Part shown: piece after piece, positions 24,937 to 33,447 of the stretch
Numbering within the stretch: position 1 is the first letter of the stretch
Layout: each line of letters begins with the position of its first letter
NCBI RefSeq assembly: GCF_000719555.1
Contig: NZ_JOGX01000057.1
Coordinates: 21,904 to 85,903, forward strand
DNA length: 64,000 bases
Direction of reading: 5' to 3'
DNA from: Streptomyces sp. NRRL F-5727
GTDB taxonomy: Bacteria > Actinomycetota > Actinomycetes > Streptomycetales > Streptomycetaceae
Position numbers and translations under genes: made by a program
The notes under the pieces: model-generated
What the model was told of the DNA's origin: nothing
The model's database searches: none
The model's input: the letters and a program-made list of their open reading frames with translations, nothing else

Positions 24937-26493
24937 ATGGACGTGCGCGGTGACCTGGAGTGGGGCACGATCCCGGGGCTCGTCCGGTGGGCGGGGGAGC
25001 GGTACGGCGGGCGGGAGGCGGTCGTCGACGGCCGTGCCCGGATCTCGTACGCCGAACTCGCCGACCGGGTCGAGCGGTCCGCCGCGGCCTGCCTGGCCAC
25101 CGGGATACGGGCCGGGGACCGGGTCGCGGTGTGGGCCCCCAACAGCCTCGACTGGATCGTCGCCGCCCTCGGCGCCGTCACCGCCGGCGCCGTCCTCGTC
25201 CCCCTCAACACCCGCTTCAAGGGCACCGAGGCCGCCGACGTCCTCGCCCGCTCCCGCGCCCGGCTGCTCTTCGTCACCGGCACCTTCCTCGGCACCTCGT
25301 ACGTCGCCTCGCTGCGCCGCGCCGGGGTGCCCCTGCCGCACCTGGAGCGGGTCGTCGTCCTCGGCGACACCGCGCCCGACGAGGCCGAGTGGACCACCTG
25401 GAAGGCGTTCCTCGCCGAGGGCGACCGGGTCCCGGCGGAGCGCGTACGGGCCCGTGCCGACGCCCTCGACCCGGACAGCCCCTCCGACGTCGTGTACACC
25501 TCCGGCACCACCGGCCGCCCCAAAGGTGCCGTCATCAGCCACGCCCAGAGCCTGCGCTGCTACGCCGAGTGGGCCGCGCTCGCGGGGCTCGCGGAGGGCG
25601 ACCGGTACCTCGTCGTGAACCCGTTCTTCCACACCTTCGGCTACAAGGCGGGCGTCCTCGCCTGTCTGATGCGCGGCGCGGTGATCGTGCCGCAGTCGGT
25701 CTTCACCGTCGACACCGTCCTCGCCAACATCGCCGCCGAGCGGATCAGCGTGCTCCCCGGCCCGCCCACCCTCCACCAGTCGCTCCTCGACCACCCGGCC
25801 CGCGCCGCCCACGACCTCTCCAGCCTCCGCCTCGTCGTCACCGGCGCCGCCGTCGTCCCGCTGCTCCTGGTCGAGCGGCTCCGCTCCGAGCTGGGCATCG
25901 GCACCGTCCTCACCGCCTACGGCCTCTCGGAGGCGAGCGGCCTCGTCACCATGTGCCGCCGCGACGACCCCGACGAGACGGTCGCCACCACCTCCGGCCG
26001 GGCCGTCCCCGGCGTCGAGGTGCGGCTCTCCGGCACGGGCGAGGTGCTGGTCAGGGGGTACAACGTGATGCGCGGCTACTTCGAGGACGAGGAGGCGACG
26101 GCCGCCGCGATCGACGCGGACGGCTGGCTGCGCACCGGCGACGTCGGCGTCCTCGACGCGGCCGGGAACCTGCGGATCACCGACCGGCTCAAGGACATGT
26201 TCATCGTCGGCGGCTTCAACGCCTACCCGGCCGAGATCGAGCAACTCCTCGGCCTGCACCCGGACATCGCCGACGTCGCCGTCATCGGCGTCCCCGACGC
26301 CCGGCTCGGCGAGGTCGGCAAGGCGTTCGCGGTGCGCCGCCCGGGCGCGCGGATCACCGCCGACGACCTGATCGCCTGGTCGCGGCGGGAGATGGCGAAC
26401 TACAAGGTGCCCCGGCAGGTCGAGTTCGTGGCGGAGCTGCCGCGCAACGCGAGCGGGAAGGTGGTCAAGGGAGAGCTGCGGCAGCGGGGTTGA
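24937..26493 (+). CDS. FadD3-like acyl-CoA synthetase
   Basis: 518 residues. AMP-binding motifs: Y-T-S-G-T-T-G-R-P-K-G near residue 189, Y-G-L-S-E-A near 328, W-L-R-T-G-D-V-G near 397, and the catalytic Lys region N-A-S-G-K-V-V-K-G-E. The segment N-P-F-F-H-T-F-G-Y-K-A-G-V-L-A-C-L resembles FadD3, which in steroid-degrading actinobacteria activates the propanoate of the C/D-ring intermediate HIP. ATG with GGGAGG upstream. It is divergent from the thiolase-DUF35-hydratase operon across two operators, so it is probably co-regulated. Ring-propanoate substrate is an inference. Confidence 0.87.
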   Translation: MDVRGDLEWGTIPGLVRWAGERYGGREAVVDGRARISYAELADRVERSAAACLATGIRAGDRVAVWAPNSLDWIVAALGAVTAGAVLVPLNTRFKGTEAADVLARSRARLLFVTGTFLGTSYVASLRRAGVPLPHLERVVVLGDTAPDEAEWTTWKAFLAEGDRVPAERVRARADALDPDSPSDVVYTSGTTGRPKGAVISHAQSLRCYAEWAALAGLAEGDRYLVVNPFFHTFGYKAGVLACLMRGAVIVPQSVFTVDTVLANIAAERISVLPGPPTLHQSLLDHPARAAHDLSSLRLVVTGAAVVPLLLVERLRSELGIGTVLTAYGLSEASGLVTMCRRDDPDETVATTSGRAVPGVEVRLSGTGEVLVRGYNVMRGYFEDEEATAAAIDADGWLRTGDVGVLDAAGNLRITDRLKDMFIVGGFNAYPAEIEQLLGLHPDIADVAVIGVPDARLGEVGKAFAVRRPGARITADDLIAWSRREMANYKVPRQVEFVAELPRNASGKVVKGELRQRG

Positions 26494-26715
26494 GGCGGGC
26501 GGGGGACGGTGCCGGGGGCGGGGGCTGCCGGGGGCGGCTGCGGGCGGTTGCGGGCGGTTCGGGCAGGGGAGGTCGTCGGGAGCCGGTTCCGGGCGAGTGT
26601 TCCGGAATATTGGAATCCCCTTACGGAAAGCCCTCCGTGGACGCAACCAGTCCGCCGCGTGTACACGTCATAGAGGCGCGCACTCCCCGTCCCCCTCCGA
26701 CCCGAGGAGCAGCAG

Positions 26716-27390
26716 GTGTCCACCCAGGAGATCCCCCTCACCCTCACCCCGCAGCAGGCCGCCACCGGCGTCGTCATCCCGGTCACCCTCCCGACCGGCC
26801 CCACCCAGCTCCACGTCCCGCCCTGCCGCCACGGGGACCTCGTCCCCGTCCAGCTCGCCGGCGGGACCGTCCTCCTCCGCATCACCGTCGCCGGCGGCCA
26901 GACCGCGCAGCAGGGCAGGTCCGGCGTCGCCGGCTGCCTCGTCCCGCTCCTCGTCATCGGCGCGATCATCGGCGGCCTGTACCTCTTCAACGCCAACGAC
27001 GAGAAGGACACGCCCGACGCCCGGCCCACCTTCCCCACCTTCTCCGTCTCGCCCTTCCCCAGCCTCGACCTCGGCGACCTCGCCCCCTCGGCGACCGCCA
27101 CCCCCACCGAGGAGGAGCCCGACCCGTACGACAAGGGCACCTGCCTCAACGGCACCCTGCCGGACTCGGAGACCGCCCAGTCCGTCAGCGGCGTCGAGGA
27201 GGTCTCCTGCTCGGCCTCGGACGCCCACTACAAGGTCATCCAGACCTTCCCCTTCACCTCCGACATGAACAGGTGCAACTCCAACCCCAAGACCGAGTAC
27301 GCCTTCTCGCACCGCTACACCATGAACGGCACCACCATCAGCGAGTACGTCTACTGCCTCGTCGGCCTCGGCTCCTACGCCCGCAGCTAG
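26716..27390 (+). CDS. Membrane-anchored protein of unknown function
   Basis: 224 residues. An N-terminal domain (~1-65) with a Cys-x-x-His (P-C-R-H-G-D) is followed by one membrane segment (~74-93), a Pro-rich spacer, and an extracellular domain with four Cys (C-L-N-G, E-V-S-C-S, N-R-C-N, V-Y-C-L). GTG 26716 has AGGAG 7 bases upstream. The AT-rich upstream stretch includes TTCCGGAATATTGGAA (26600-26615), possibly its control region. No family recognised. Confidence 0.7.
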   Translation: MSTQEIPLTLTPQQAATGVVIPVTLPTGPTQLHVPPCRHGDLVPVQLAGGTVLLRITVAGGQTAQQGRSGVAGCLVPLLVIGAIIGGLYLFNANDEKDTPDARPTFPTFSVSPFPSLDLGDLAPSATATPTEEEPDPYDKGTCLNGTLPDSETAQSVSGVEEVSCSASDAHYKVIQTFPFTSDMNRCNSNPKTEYAFSHRYTMNGTTISEYVYCLVGLGSYARS

Positions 27391-27622
27391 CCCCTCCCAC
27401 GGCGCAGCAGCACGACCCCCGCCTCCCGCCCGGCCGACGGTGCCGGCCTGGGCTTCCCGTCGCCGGAAACCTCGCCACCACCCACGGCGGCACCCTCACG
27501 ATCGAGGCCCGGAGAAGGACGGCGCCCTGCTGGCGGCCCGCTTCCCGGCCCCCTGACGGCCCCCGGAACGCCCGCGGGCCCGAACCACGCTGTGGTCCGG
27601 GCCCTGCGTGACGCTGCGGGGG

Positions 27623-27805
27623 TCAGGTGAGGTGCAGGCTGTCGATGCCGTCACCGGTGACGTGCACGTTCTCCGTGGTGGTGACGTGCACGTTCTCCGT
27701 GGTGGTGCTGGTGACGTGCACGTTGGCCATGGCCGGAGAGGCCGTGCCGGCGGCGACGGCGGCCGCGATCGCGGCCGTGGCGAGGAGACGCTTGGTGCGG
27801 GTCAC
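27623..27805 (-). CDS. Secreted peptide with N-V-H-V-T repeats
   Basis: 60 residues. A signal peptide (M-T-R-T-K-R-L-L-A-T... with a likely cut after A-M-A) is followed by three N-V-H-V-T units and S-L-H-L-T at the end. The same H-V-T unit occurs three times in the AfsS-like protein encoded just upstream on the same strand. GTG 27805 has AGGGAG upstream. The mature part has only about 32 residues. Function unknown; a secreted signal, surface peptide or modified-peptide precursor are options, but no modification enzyme lies nearby. Confidence 0.7.
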   Translation of the reverse strand: MTRTKRLLATAAIAAAVAAGTASPAMANVHVTSTTTENVHVTTTENVHVTGDGIDSLHLT

Positions 27806-28112
27806 GTGCAAACTCCCTGTATCGGTGCAGATCCGGTTCGAGTCTTCCGCGGGCGTCTCCAGCGGGCCACATGGAAGGTGATACTCCATCAGGTCCCGCC
27901 CACCCGGACGAGAAGAGGGGCCGGGCGTCTGCCCGGCCCCTCCTGTCGGTGGTCCGATCGCGTTGCTCGCGGTCCCTGCCGGACGAATCCCCCCTGGTTC
28001 CGTCCGGAGTCCCCCGGGACCGTGTGCTCCCCCGTCGACCGGGCCCCCTTGGATGGCACCGGCAGCTCCCCCGAAGTCGCCGCCGGTACCGTCGTCCCCG
28101 TGGGGAAATGGC
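27806..28112. other. Intergenic region with hairpins between the two HVT-repeat genes
   Basis: No gene seen. It holds the afsS terminator (27916-27941) and, closer to afsS, a larger two-part stem: CGGTCCC (27970-27976) with GGGACCG (28016-28022), and inside it CCGGACG (27979-27985) with CGTCCGG (28001-28007). Confidence 0.6.
27916..27941 (-). terminator. Terminator after the afsS-like gene
   Basis: A perfect 11-bp stem (27916-27926 with 27931-27941) and a 4-base loop, followed leftward by TTCTC on the minus strand. Confidence 0.8.
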
Positions 28113-28298
28113 CTACTTGACCGGCTCCGTGGTGACGTGGAGGTTGTCGGTCGAGGCGCTGCCGTCGCCGAGGACCTTGTCCGCGATGGCGTCGGCCGGC
28201 TCCGAGGTGACGTGCAGGTTCTTGGTGCCGATCTGCTCCGTCTCGCCGCCGGTGACGTGCAGGTTTTCCGGCTTGGTGGTCGGGTCGATCTCGGCCAT
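28113..28298 (-). CDS. afsS: AfsS-type small regulator, three H-V-T repeats
   Basis: 61 residues without a signal peptide, with three repeats: P-E-N-L-H-V-T, T-K-N-L-H-V-T and T-D-N-L-H-V-T. ATG 28298 follows GGAGGGG. It lies directly downstream of afsR on the same strand, the position of afsS (63 residues, three repeats) in Streptomyces coelicolor, where AfsR activates it and it raises antibiotic production. The AfsR/PhoP-type box at 28479-28500 lies 180 bases upstream. Identity rests on position, size and repeat structure. Confidence 0.8.
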   Translation of the reverse strand: MAEIDPTTKPENLHVTGGETEQIGTKNLHVTSEPADAIADKVLGDGSASTDNLHVTTEPVK

Positions 28299-28478
28299 GG
28301 TGTTCCCCTCCTGGTGGATGGCTTGCATGCGGTGTTCGGGGGAGCCCGCCCGGCTGTTCCCCCGTGGACGGTCGGACGGGCTCCCATGGGCCGCTCACCC
28401 TAGTGCGTAGGTGTGACAGCCTCTGCTGCGACCCGCCTGCCCCCCGACGCGACGGATCGTTGAGACAACTCTGGCCCG

Positions 28479-28500
28479 CGGCGATAAACGAATGATGAAC
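28479..28500 (-). promoter_or_regulatory. AfsR/PhoP-type 11-bp direct repeat upstream of afsS
   Basis: On the minus strand GTTCATCATTC is followed at once by GTTTATCGCCG, two 11-base units starting GTT(C/T)AT. This is the arrangement bound by AfsR and PhoP at afsS promoters. It lies between the afsR stop and the afsS start. Confidence 0.6.
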
Positions 28501-28520
28501 GCCCGCCGGAGACCTGGGCG

Positions 28521-31500
28521 TCAGGCCGCGGCGTGGGGCGCGAGCAGCCCTCTGACCTCCGCCGATTCCGGCGATCCCAGTTCCTCGTAGATGTCGAGCG
28601 CTTCCTGCCAGCACACCTGGGCCCGGCCCGACTGGCCGATGGCGGCGAGCGCCCGGCCGAGCACGGTGAGCACGTTGCCGCGCCGCCAGTCGCCGCCGAT
28701 GCCCCGCAGCACCGACAGGGCCTTCTCGGCTCCAGCGGCCGCTGCGCCGTACCTGCGGGCGGCGATGTCGACCTCGGCCAGACGGAAGAGGGTCATGCCC
28801 TCCCACAGCCGCTGCCGGCTCTCCTCGAAGACGCCGAGCGCTTCGCGGAGGCGGTCGGCCGCGGTGTCGAGCTGTCCGTTCTCGGTGAGTGCCAGTCCCA
28901 GCGCGTACCGGCCGTTCGCTCCCTTCAGGGAGTGCCCCATGTCGTCGTACATGGCCGCCCCCTGCTGGGCCATGCGGACGGCGTCCTCCCGCTGTCCGGC
29001 GGCCAGCCGGAGCCGCGACAGGTTGCACAGGGCCGACGCCTCGCCGGCCCGGTCGCCCACGCTGCGGAACTCCGCGATGGCCAGGGAGAAGTGACGGTCC
29101 CCGTCCTGGTGCCGAGCCTGGTAGAGGGCGACGGCGCCCCGGACGTTGAGCGCCCAGCACATGGGCAGGCGGTCGTCCACGGACCCGGCGAGGTCGGTCA
29201 CCTCTGCCGCCTCCCGTTCCGCCTGGTCGAAGCGGCCCTGGTAGTGGTGGACGTACGCCAGCGTGATCGCCGCCCGCCCCTCCGCCCGTACGTCGCCCGC
29301 CTTCGCCGCCGCCTCCCGCAGGACCGTGGCCACCGCCTCGTACTCCTTGGAGTTGGCGCCGGACTCCGCCAGGTCGAGGGACGCCCAGAGGAGGTCCACG
29401 GCGCGGCGGAGGGTCGTGGGGGAGGAGGCGGACTGGCGGACGCAGGCGAGGAGGCAGTGGGACTCGGCGTAGAGCCAGTCCTGCGCGTCGTGGCGGTCGG
29501 TGAAGGCCAGGCCCTCGTACGCGGTGCGCTCCAGGTGGTCGACCAGCCGGTCGCCGGGGCGCTCGATGGCGTACACCCGGGCCGCCGTCGACAGGTAGAA
29601 GTCGAGGAGCCGGGAGAGCGCCGCCTCCTTCTCCGTCGGCGGGTGCTCGTCCCGGTCGGCGCAGGCGCGCGCGTACAGCCGGACCAGGTCGTGGTAGCGG
29701 TAGCGGCCGGGGGCGGCCGATTCGAGGAGGGACGTGTCGACCAGGGCCTCCAGGAGGTCCTCCGTGTCCCAGAGGGGCAGGTCGAGGACGGCCGCCGCCG
29801 CTGCCAGGGAGATGTCGGGGCCGTCCGCGAGGCCCAGGAGGCGGAAGGCCCGCGCCTGGGCCGGCTCCAGCTGCCCGTAGCCCAGCTCGAAGGTCGCCTT
29901 GACCGCGAGGTCGCCGGCCTGGAGCTCGTCGAGGCGCCGGCGCTCGTCCGCGAGCTTCGCGGCCAGGACCGAGACCGTCCAGGTACGGCGGGCCGCCAGG
30001 CGCGAGGCGGCGATGCGGATCGCCAGCGGCAGGAAGCCGCAGGCCGCGACCACGTCCAGCGCCGCCTCCCGCTCCGCCCGCACCCGCTCCTCGCCGACGA
30101 TCCGGGTGAAGAGCTGGAGCGCCTCCTCGGGGGACATGACGTCCAGGTCCACGAGGTGCGCGCCCGCCAGGTCGACCATGCGGATGCGGCTGGTGACGAG
30201 CGCGGCGCAGCCGGCCGTGCCGGGCAGCAGGGGGCGGATCTGGGCGGCGTCCCGGGCGTTGTCGAGGAGGATCAGCACCCGGCGGCCGTCCAGCGTCGAG
30301 CGGTAGAGGGCGGCCCGGTCCTCCAGGGAGTCGGGGATGGCCGAGTCGGGGGTGCCGAGCGCGCGCAGGAAGGAGCCCAGGACGGTCTCGGGCGCGGCGG
30401 CGCGGGCGCCCGCGCCCTGGAGGTCGACGTACAGCTGCCCGTCGGGGAAGTGCGGCCGGGCCTCGTGGGCGACGTGCACGGCGAGGGTCGTCTTGCCGAC
30501 GCCGCCGATGCCGGCCAGCGCCGAGACGGCCATGACGGAGCCCTCGGCGGTGGCGAGCCGCGCGCCGAGTTCGCGGACGAACGCCGCCCGGCCGGTGAAG
30601 TCGGCGACGGTGGCGGGGAGCTGGGCGGGGCGGGAGACGGGCGCGGCGGCGGGCGCCTGCTCCTCGACGGGGCGGGCCAGCTCGGTGTCGCCCTGGAGGA
30701 TGCGCTGCTGGAGCCGGGAGAGTTCGGGGGTCGGGTCGACGCCGAGCTCGTCGGCGAGGAGCCGGCGGGTGTCGGCGTACACGGCGAGGGCCTCCGCCTG
30801 CCGTCCGCTGCGGTAGAGCGCGAGCATCAGCAGTTCGCGCAGCCGCTCGCGCAGCGGGTGCGCGGCGGTGAGCGCGGTCAGTTCGGAGACGGCCTCGGCG
30901 TGGGCGCCGATCTCCAGGTCGACGTCGACGCGGGTCTCCAGGAGGGTGAGCCGCCACTCCTCCAGGCGGGTCCGCTGGGCGTCGGCGTACGGCCCGGGGA
31001 CGGAGGCCAGGACCTCGCCGTCCCACAGGTCGAGGGCCTCGGCGAGCCGGGCGCGGGCGGCGGCCCGGTCGCCGGCGGCCCGCAGCCTCTCGGCCTCGGC
31101 GGCCAGTTCCCGGGCGCGGGTGAGGTCGAGCGCGGTGGTGCGCAGCGCGTAGCCGCCGGACTCGCTGACCAGCACTTCGGCGCCGAGGACCTTGCGGAGC
31201 CGGGAGGCGTACGTGCGGAGCGCGGCGAGCGCCTGGGAGGGGGGTTCCTCGCCCCAGAGCGCGTCGATGAGCTCGGCGGCGGTGGCGGTGCGGCCGCCGC
31301 GCAGGAGCAGGGCGGCGAGCAGGGCCCGCTGCTGGGGCGAGCCGGTGGCCAGCGCCTCCCCGTCCCGCCAGGCCCGTACGGGCCCGAGCACGCCGAACCG
31401 CAGCCCGGTGCCGGCGTCCGGGGCGGTCGACGTCTCCGCCGGCGCGCCGACCGGTTGCCCCTCGTCCGTCCGCGCCCGCTGCCGGGGCACGCCGAATCCG

Positions 31501-31562
31501 GGCCCGGCCCCGTGCTCGCCGGGGCCCCGCGCCGGGACGCGCGGCCCGTTGTCCTGACCCAT
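28521..31562 (-). CDS. afsR: AfsR-type SARP regulator with NB-ARC and TPR domains
   Basis: 1013 residues. An N-terminal extension (~1-45) precedes the OmpR-like winged helix (~50-140) and the bacterial activator domain (~145-295, ending D-P-T-P-E-L-S-R-L-Q). The NB-ARC ATPase follows with Walker A G-I-G-G-V-G-K-T-T near 350 and Walker B V-L-I-L-L-D-N. The C-terminal half contains TPR repeats (~680-1000). AfsR is phosphorylated by AfsK and activates afsS. ATG 31562. afsS lies 222 bases downstream. The length is close to the known AfsR (993), and afsK is also in this window, which supports orthology. Confidence 0.85.
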   Translation of the reverse strand: MGQDNGPRVPARGPGEHGAGPGFGVPRQRARTDEGQPVGAPAETSTAPDAGTGLRFGVLGPVRAWRDGEALATGSPQQRALLAALLLRGGRTATAAELIDALWGEEPPSQALAALRTYASRLRKVLGAEVLVSESGGYALRTTALDLTRARELAAEAERLRAAGDRAAARARLAEALDLWDGEVLASVPGPYADAQRTRLEEWRLTLLETRVDVDLEIGAHAEAVSELTALTAAHPLRERLRELLMLALYRSGRQAEALAVYADTRRLLADELGVDPTPELSRLQQRILQGDTELARPVEEQAPAAAPVSRPAQLPATVADFTGRAAFVRELGARLATAEGSVMAVSALAGIGGVGKTTLAVHVAHEARPHFPDGQLYVDLQGAGARAAAPETVLGSFLRALGTPDSAIPDSLEDRAALYRSTLDGRRVLILLDNARDAAQIRPLLPGTAGCAALVTSRIRMVDLAGAHLVDLDVMSPEEALQLFTRIVGEERVRAEREAALDVVAACGFLPLAIRIAASRLAARRTWTVSVLAAKLADERRRLDELQAGDLAVKATFELGYGQLEPAQARAFRLLGLADGPDISLAAAAAVLDLPLWDTEDLLEALVDTSLLESAAPGRYRYHDLVRLYARACADRDEHPPTEKEAALSRLLDFYLSTAARVYAIERPGDRLVDHLERTAYEGLAFTDRHDAQDWLYAESHCLLACVRQSASSPTTLRRAVDLLWASLDLAESGANSKEYEAVATVLREAAAKAGDVRAEGRAAITLAYVHHYQGRFDQAEREAAEVTDLAGSVDDRLPMCWALNVRGAVALYQARHQDGDRHFSLAIAEFRSVGDRAGEASALCNLSRLRLAAGQREDAVRMAQQGAAMYDDMGHSLKGANGRYALGLALTENGQLDTAADRLREALGVFEESRQRLWEGMTLFRLAEVDIAARRYGAAAAGAEKALSVLRGIGGDWRRGNVLTVLGRALAAIGQSGRAQVCWQEALDIYEELGSPESAEVRGLLAPHAAA

Positions 31563-31681
31563 GGCTCCCCCTGCCCCTACCGGTGGTATCGCCCCAGACA
31601 GTCTGCCTTGTCCGGAGGGAGCGCGTCAGCATCGGGGCTCCGTTGTGGAGGACCTGTGACCGGCACCGGCCGTCACGATAG

Positions 31682-31696
31682 CTGACGGTTCGTCAG
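31682..31696. promoter_or_regulatory. CTGACG-n3-CGTCAG operator copy D
   Basis: CTGACGGTTCGTCAG, both arms perfect; 21 bases before the amidohydrolase start at 31718. Confidence 0.82.
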
Positions 31697-31717
31697 ATCA
31701 GCGCTACCGTGGAGGAC

Positions 31718-32944
31718 ATGGAGACCCAGGAGACCTTCCCCAGGATCATCTCGGTGGACGACCACACCGTGGAGCCCCCGCACGTCTGGCGCGACCGGCT
31801 CCCGTCCCGGTACCACGACACCGGCCCGCGGATCGTCCGCGCCCCGCTGAAGGAGATGACCTTCCTCGGCGGCAAGTTCGCTCCCGTCATGGGCGCGCCG
31901 GGCGACGAGGGCCCGATCGGCGACTGGTGGGTCTACGAGGACCTTCACCGACCCCTCACCCGGCTCGACACGGCCGTCGGCTACGACCGCGACGAGATAC
32001 GCCTCGAGGTCATCACCTACGAGCAGATGCGGCCGGGCTCCTTCTCCGTCCCGGACCGGCTCGCCGACATGGACGTCAACCACGTCCAGTCCGCGCTCTG
32101 CTTCCCGACCTTCCCGCGCTTCTGCGGCCAGACCTTCACCGAGGCGGCCGACCGCGAGCTCGGGCTCCTCTGCGTCCGCGCGTACAACGACTGGATGGTC
32201 GAGGAGTGGTGCGGCCCCGAGGCGCACGGCCGGCTGATCCCGCTGACCCTCATCCCGCTGTGGGACCCGGAGCTGGCCGCCGCCGAGGTGCGGCGGAACG
32301 CGGCGCGGGGCGTGCGGGCGGTCGCCTTCTCCGAGATCCCGCCGCACCTGGGGCTGCCCTCGGTCCACACCGACCACTGGGACCCGTTCTTCCGGGCCTG
32401 CGACGAGACCGGCACGGTCGTCGCGATGCACATCGGCTCGTCCAGCCGGATGCCGTCCACCTCGGCGGACGCGCCGCCGGCGGTCGGCTCCACGATCACC
32501 TTCGCCAACTGCTGCTTCTCGATGGTCGACTGGCTGATGAGCGGCACGTTCGAGCGCTTCCCGAACCTGCGGATCATGTACGCGGAGGGCCAGATCGGCT
32601 GGATCCCGTACATCCTGGAGCGGGCGGACGTGGTCTGGGAGGAGAACCGCGCGTGGGGCGGCGTCGCCGACAAGGTCACCCGGCCGCCGTCGGAGCTCTT
32701 CGCCGGGCACGTCTTCGGCTGCTTCTTCGACGACGCCTTCGGGCTGCGCAACCTCGACGCGATCGGCGCGGGAAACGTCCTCTACGAGACGGACTACCCG
32801 CACTCGGACTCCACCTGGCCCAAGTCGAAGGAGGTCGGCGAGGCGCAGATGGGCCACCTGCCCCCGGACGTCGTCGACCGCATCGTCCGCGGCAACGCCA
32901 TCGACCTGCTGGGGCTGACGCCGGAGGGCCTCTGGAGGCCGTGA
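31718..32944 (+). CDS. Amidohydrolase 2-family metal-dependent hydrolase/decarboxylase
   Basis: 408 residues of the TIM-barrel Amidohydro_2 family, starting I-I-S-V-D-D-H-T-V-E-P-P. The family usually shows D-x-H at the first strand; here it is D-D-H. Later blocks: F-P-R-F-C-G-Q, V-A-M-H-I-G-S-S near 238, and Y-E-T-D-Y-P-H-S-D-S near 358, whose Asp and His are metal ligands. GTG 31709 is an alternative start; GGAGG is very near either. Members hydrolyse or decarboxylate ring acids. It stands alone behind operator copy D. Confidence 0.82.
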   Translation: METQETFPRIISVDDHTVEPPHVWRDRLPSRYHDTGPRIVRAPLKEMTFLGGKFAPVMGAPGDEGPIGDWWVYEDLHRPLTRLDTAVGYDRDEIRLEVITYEQMRPGSFSVPDRLADMDVNHVQSALCFPTFPRFCGQTFTEAADRELGLLCVRAYNDWMVEEWCGPEAHGRLIPLTLIPLWDPELAAAEVRRNAARGVRAVAFSEIPPHLGLPSVHTDHWDPFFRACDETGTVVAMHIGSSSRMPSTSADAPPAVGSTITFANCCFSMVDWLMSGTFERFPNLRIMYAEGQIGWIPYILERADVVWEENRAWGGVADKVTRPPSELFAGHVFGCFFDDAFGLRNLDAIGAGNVLYETDYPHSDSTWPKSKEVGEAQMGHLPPDVVDRIVRGNAIDLLGLTPEGLWRP

Positions 32945-32989
32945 CGCGCGGGGGCGGGGCCGCACGTCACGCGCGGAGCGGCCGGCCCC

Positions 32990-33330
32990 GTCCCGGCCTG
33001 TGCCCGGGCGTCCCGGACGTTGTGCTCGCTCAGGTCGGGCGCGTGCCGGGCGACGGTCCGGTAGTCGTCATCGTCGTGGAGGACGGTCAGTCCGTGGTGA
33101 GCGGCGGTGGCTGCGATGATCAGGCCGACGGCCGAGGCGCTCCGGTGCTCGCCGGCTCTCGCCATCCGGCGCTGTACGGAGTCGATCCAGCGGCCGGCGT
33201 TCTTGCGCACCGCGACATCGGGGTAGAGCTCGGCGAACATCTCGGCGATCTCGTCGTACTCGCGGCCGTTCCGGGCGCTGTGCAGGAACTCGGCGGGCTG
33301 GGGGTGGCGCGACGCGATCGACGCCGAGTC
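32990..33330 (-). pseudogene. Remnant of a VapC-type PIN-domain toxin
   Basis: The minus-strand translation from about 33330 shows the second half of a PIN nuclease: E-F-L-H-S-A-R-N-G-R-E-Y, then W-I-D-S-V-Q-R-R-M-A-R-A-G-E-H-R-S-A-S-A-V, then L-I-I-A-A-T-A, ending S-E-H-N-V-R-D. The N-terminal ~45 residues with the first catalytic Asp are missing, replaced by unrelated sequence, and the Asp normally before L-I-I-A-A-T-A is Gly. The reading frame also runs on past the normal end. No antitoxin partner is seen. This 503-base gap (32945-33447) otherwise holds only two operators. Confidence 0.65.
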
Positions 33331-33377
33331 GATGGCGTCGTGCTGCCGCCCGCGCGGCGATACGGCGGGCCCCTTGC

Positions 33378-33392
33378 CTGATGGCCCGTCAG
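33378..33392. promoter_or_regulatory. CTGACG-n3-CGTCAG operator copy I
   Basis: CTGATGGCCCGTCAG, one mismatch in the left arm; 41 bp upstream of copy E, start to start. Confidence 0.68.
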
Positions 33393-33418
33393 GCGACAGC
33401 ATGGCCCCGTCGCCATAA

Positions 33419-33433
33419 CTGACGAAGCGTCAG
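33419..33433. promoter_or_regulatory. CTGACG-n3-CGTCAG operator copy E
   Basis: CTGACGAAGCGTCAG, both arms perfect; 14 bases before the luciferase-like gene start at 33448. Confidence 0.82.
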
Positions 33434-33447
33434 ATGAGGGGGTTCCC

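Noticed and set aside
26497..26570. G-rich repeats behind the FadD3-like gene
   Set aside because: Irregular low-complexity sequence without a clear period or stem.
24960..27611. 883-codon plus-strand frame overlapping the FadD3-like gene
   Set aside because: Out-of-frame shadow, almost all Arg/Pro/Gly; spans a gene boundary.
27889..31632. 1247-codon minus frame over afsR and its downstream region
   Set aside because: Runs through the afsR-afsS gap and both coding frames; no motifs.
31656..31676. GTGAC...GTCAC symmetrical stretch beside operator D
   Set aside because: Arms do not match the regulon motif and the inner part is simple GC-rich sequence.
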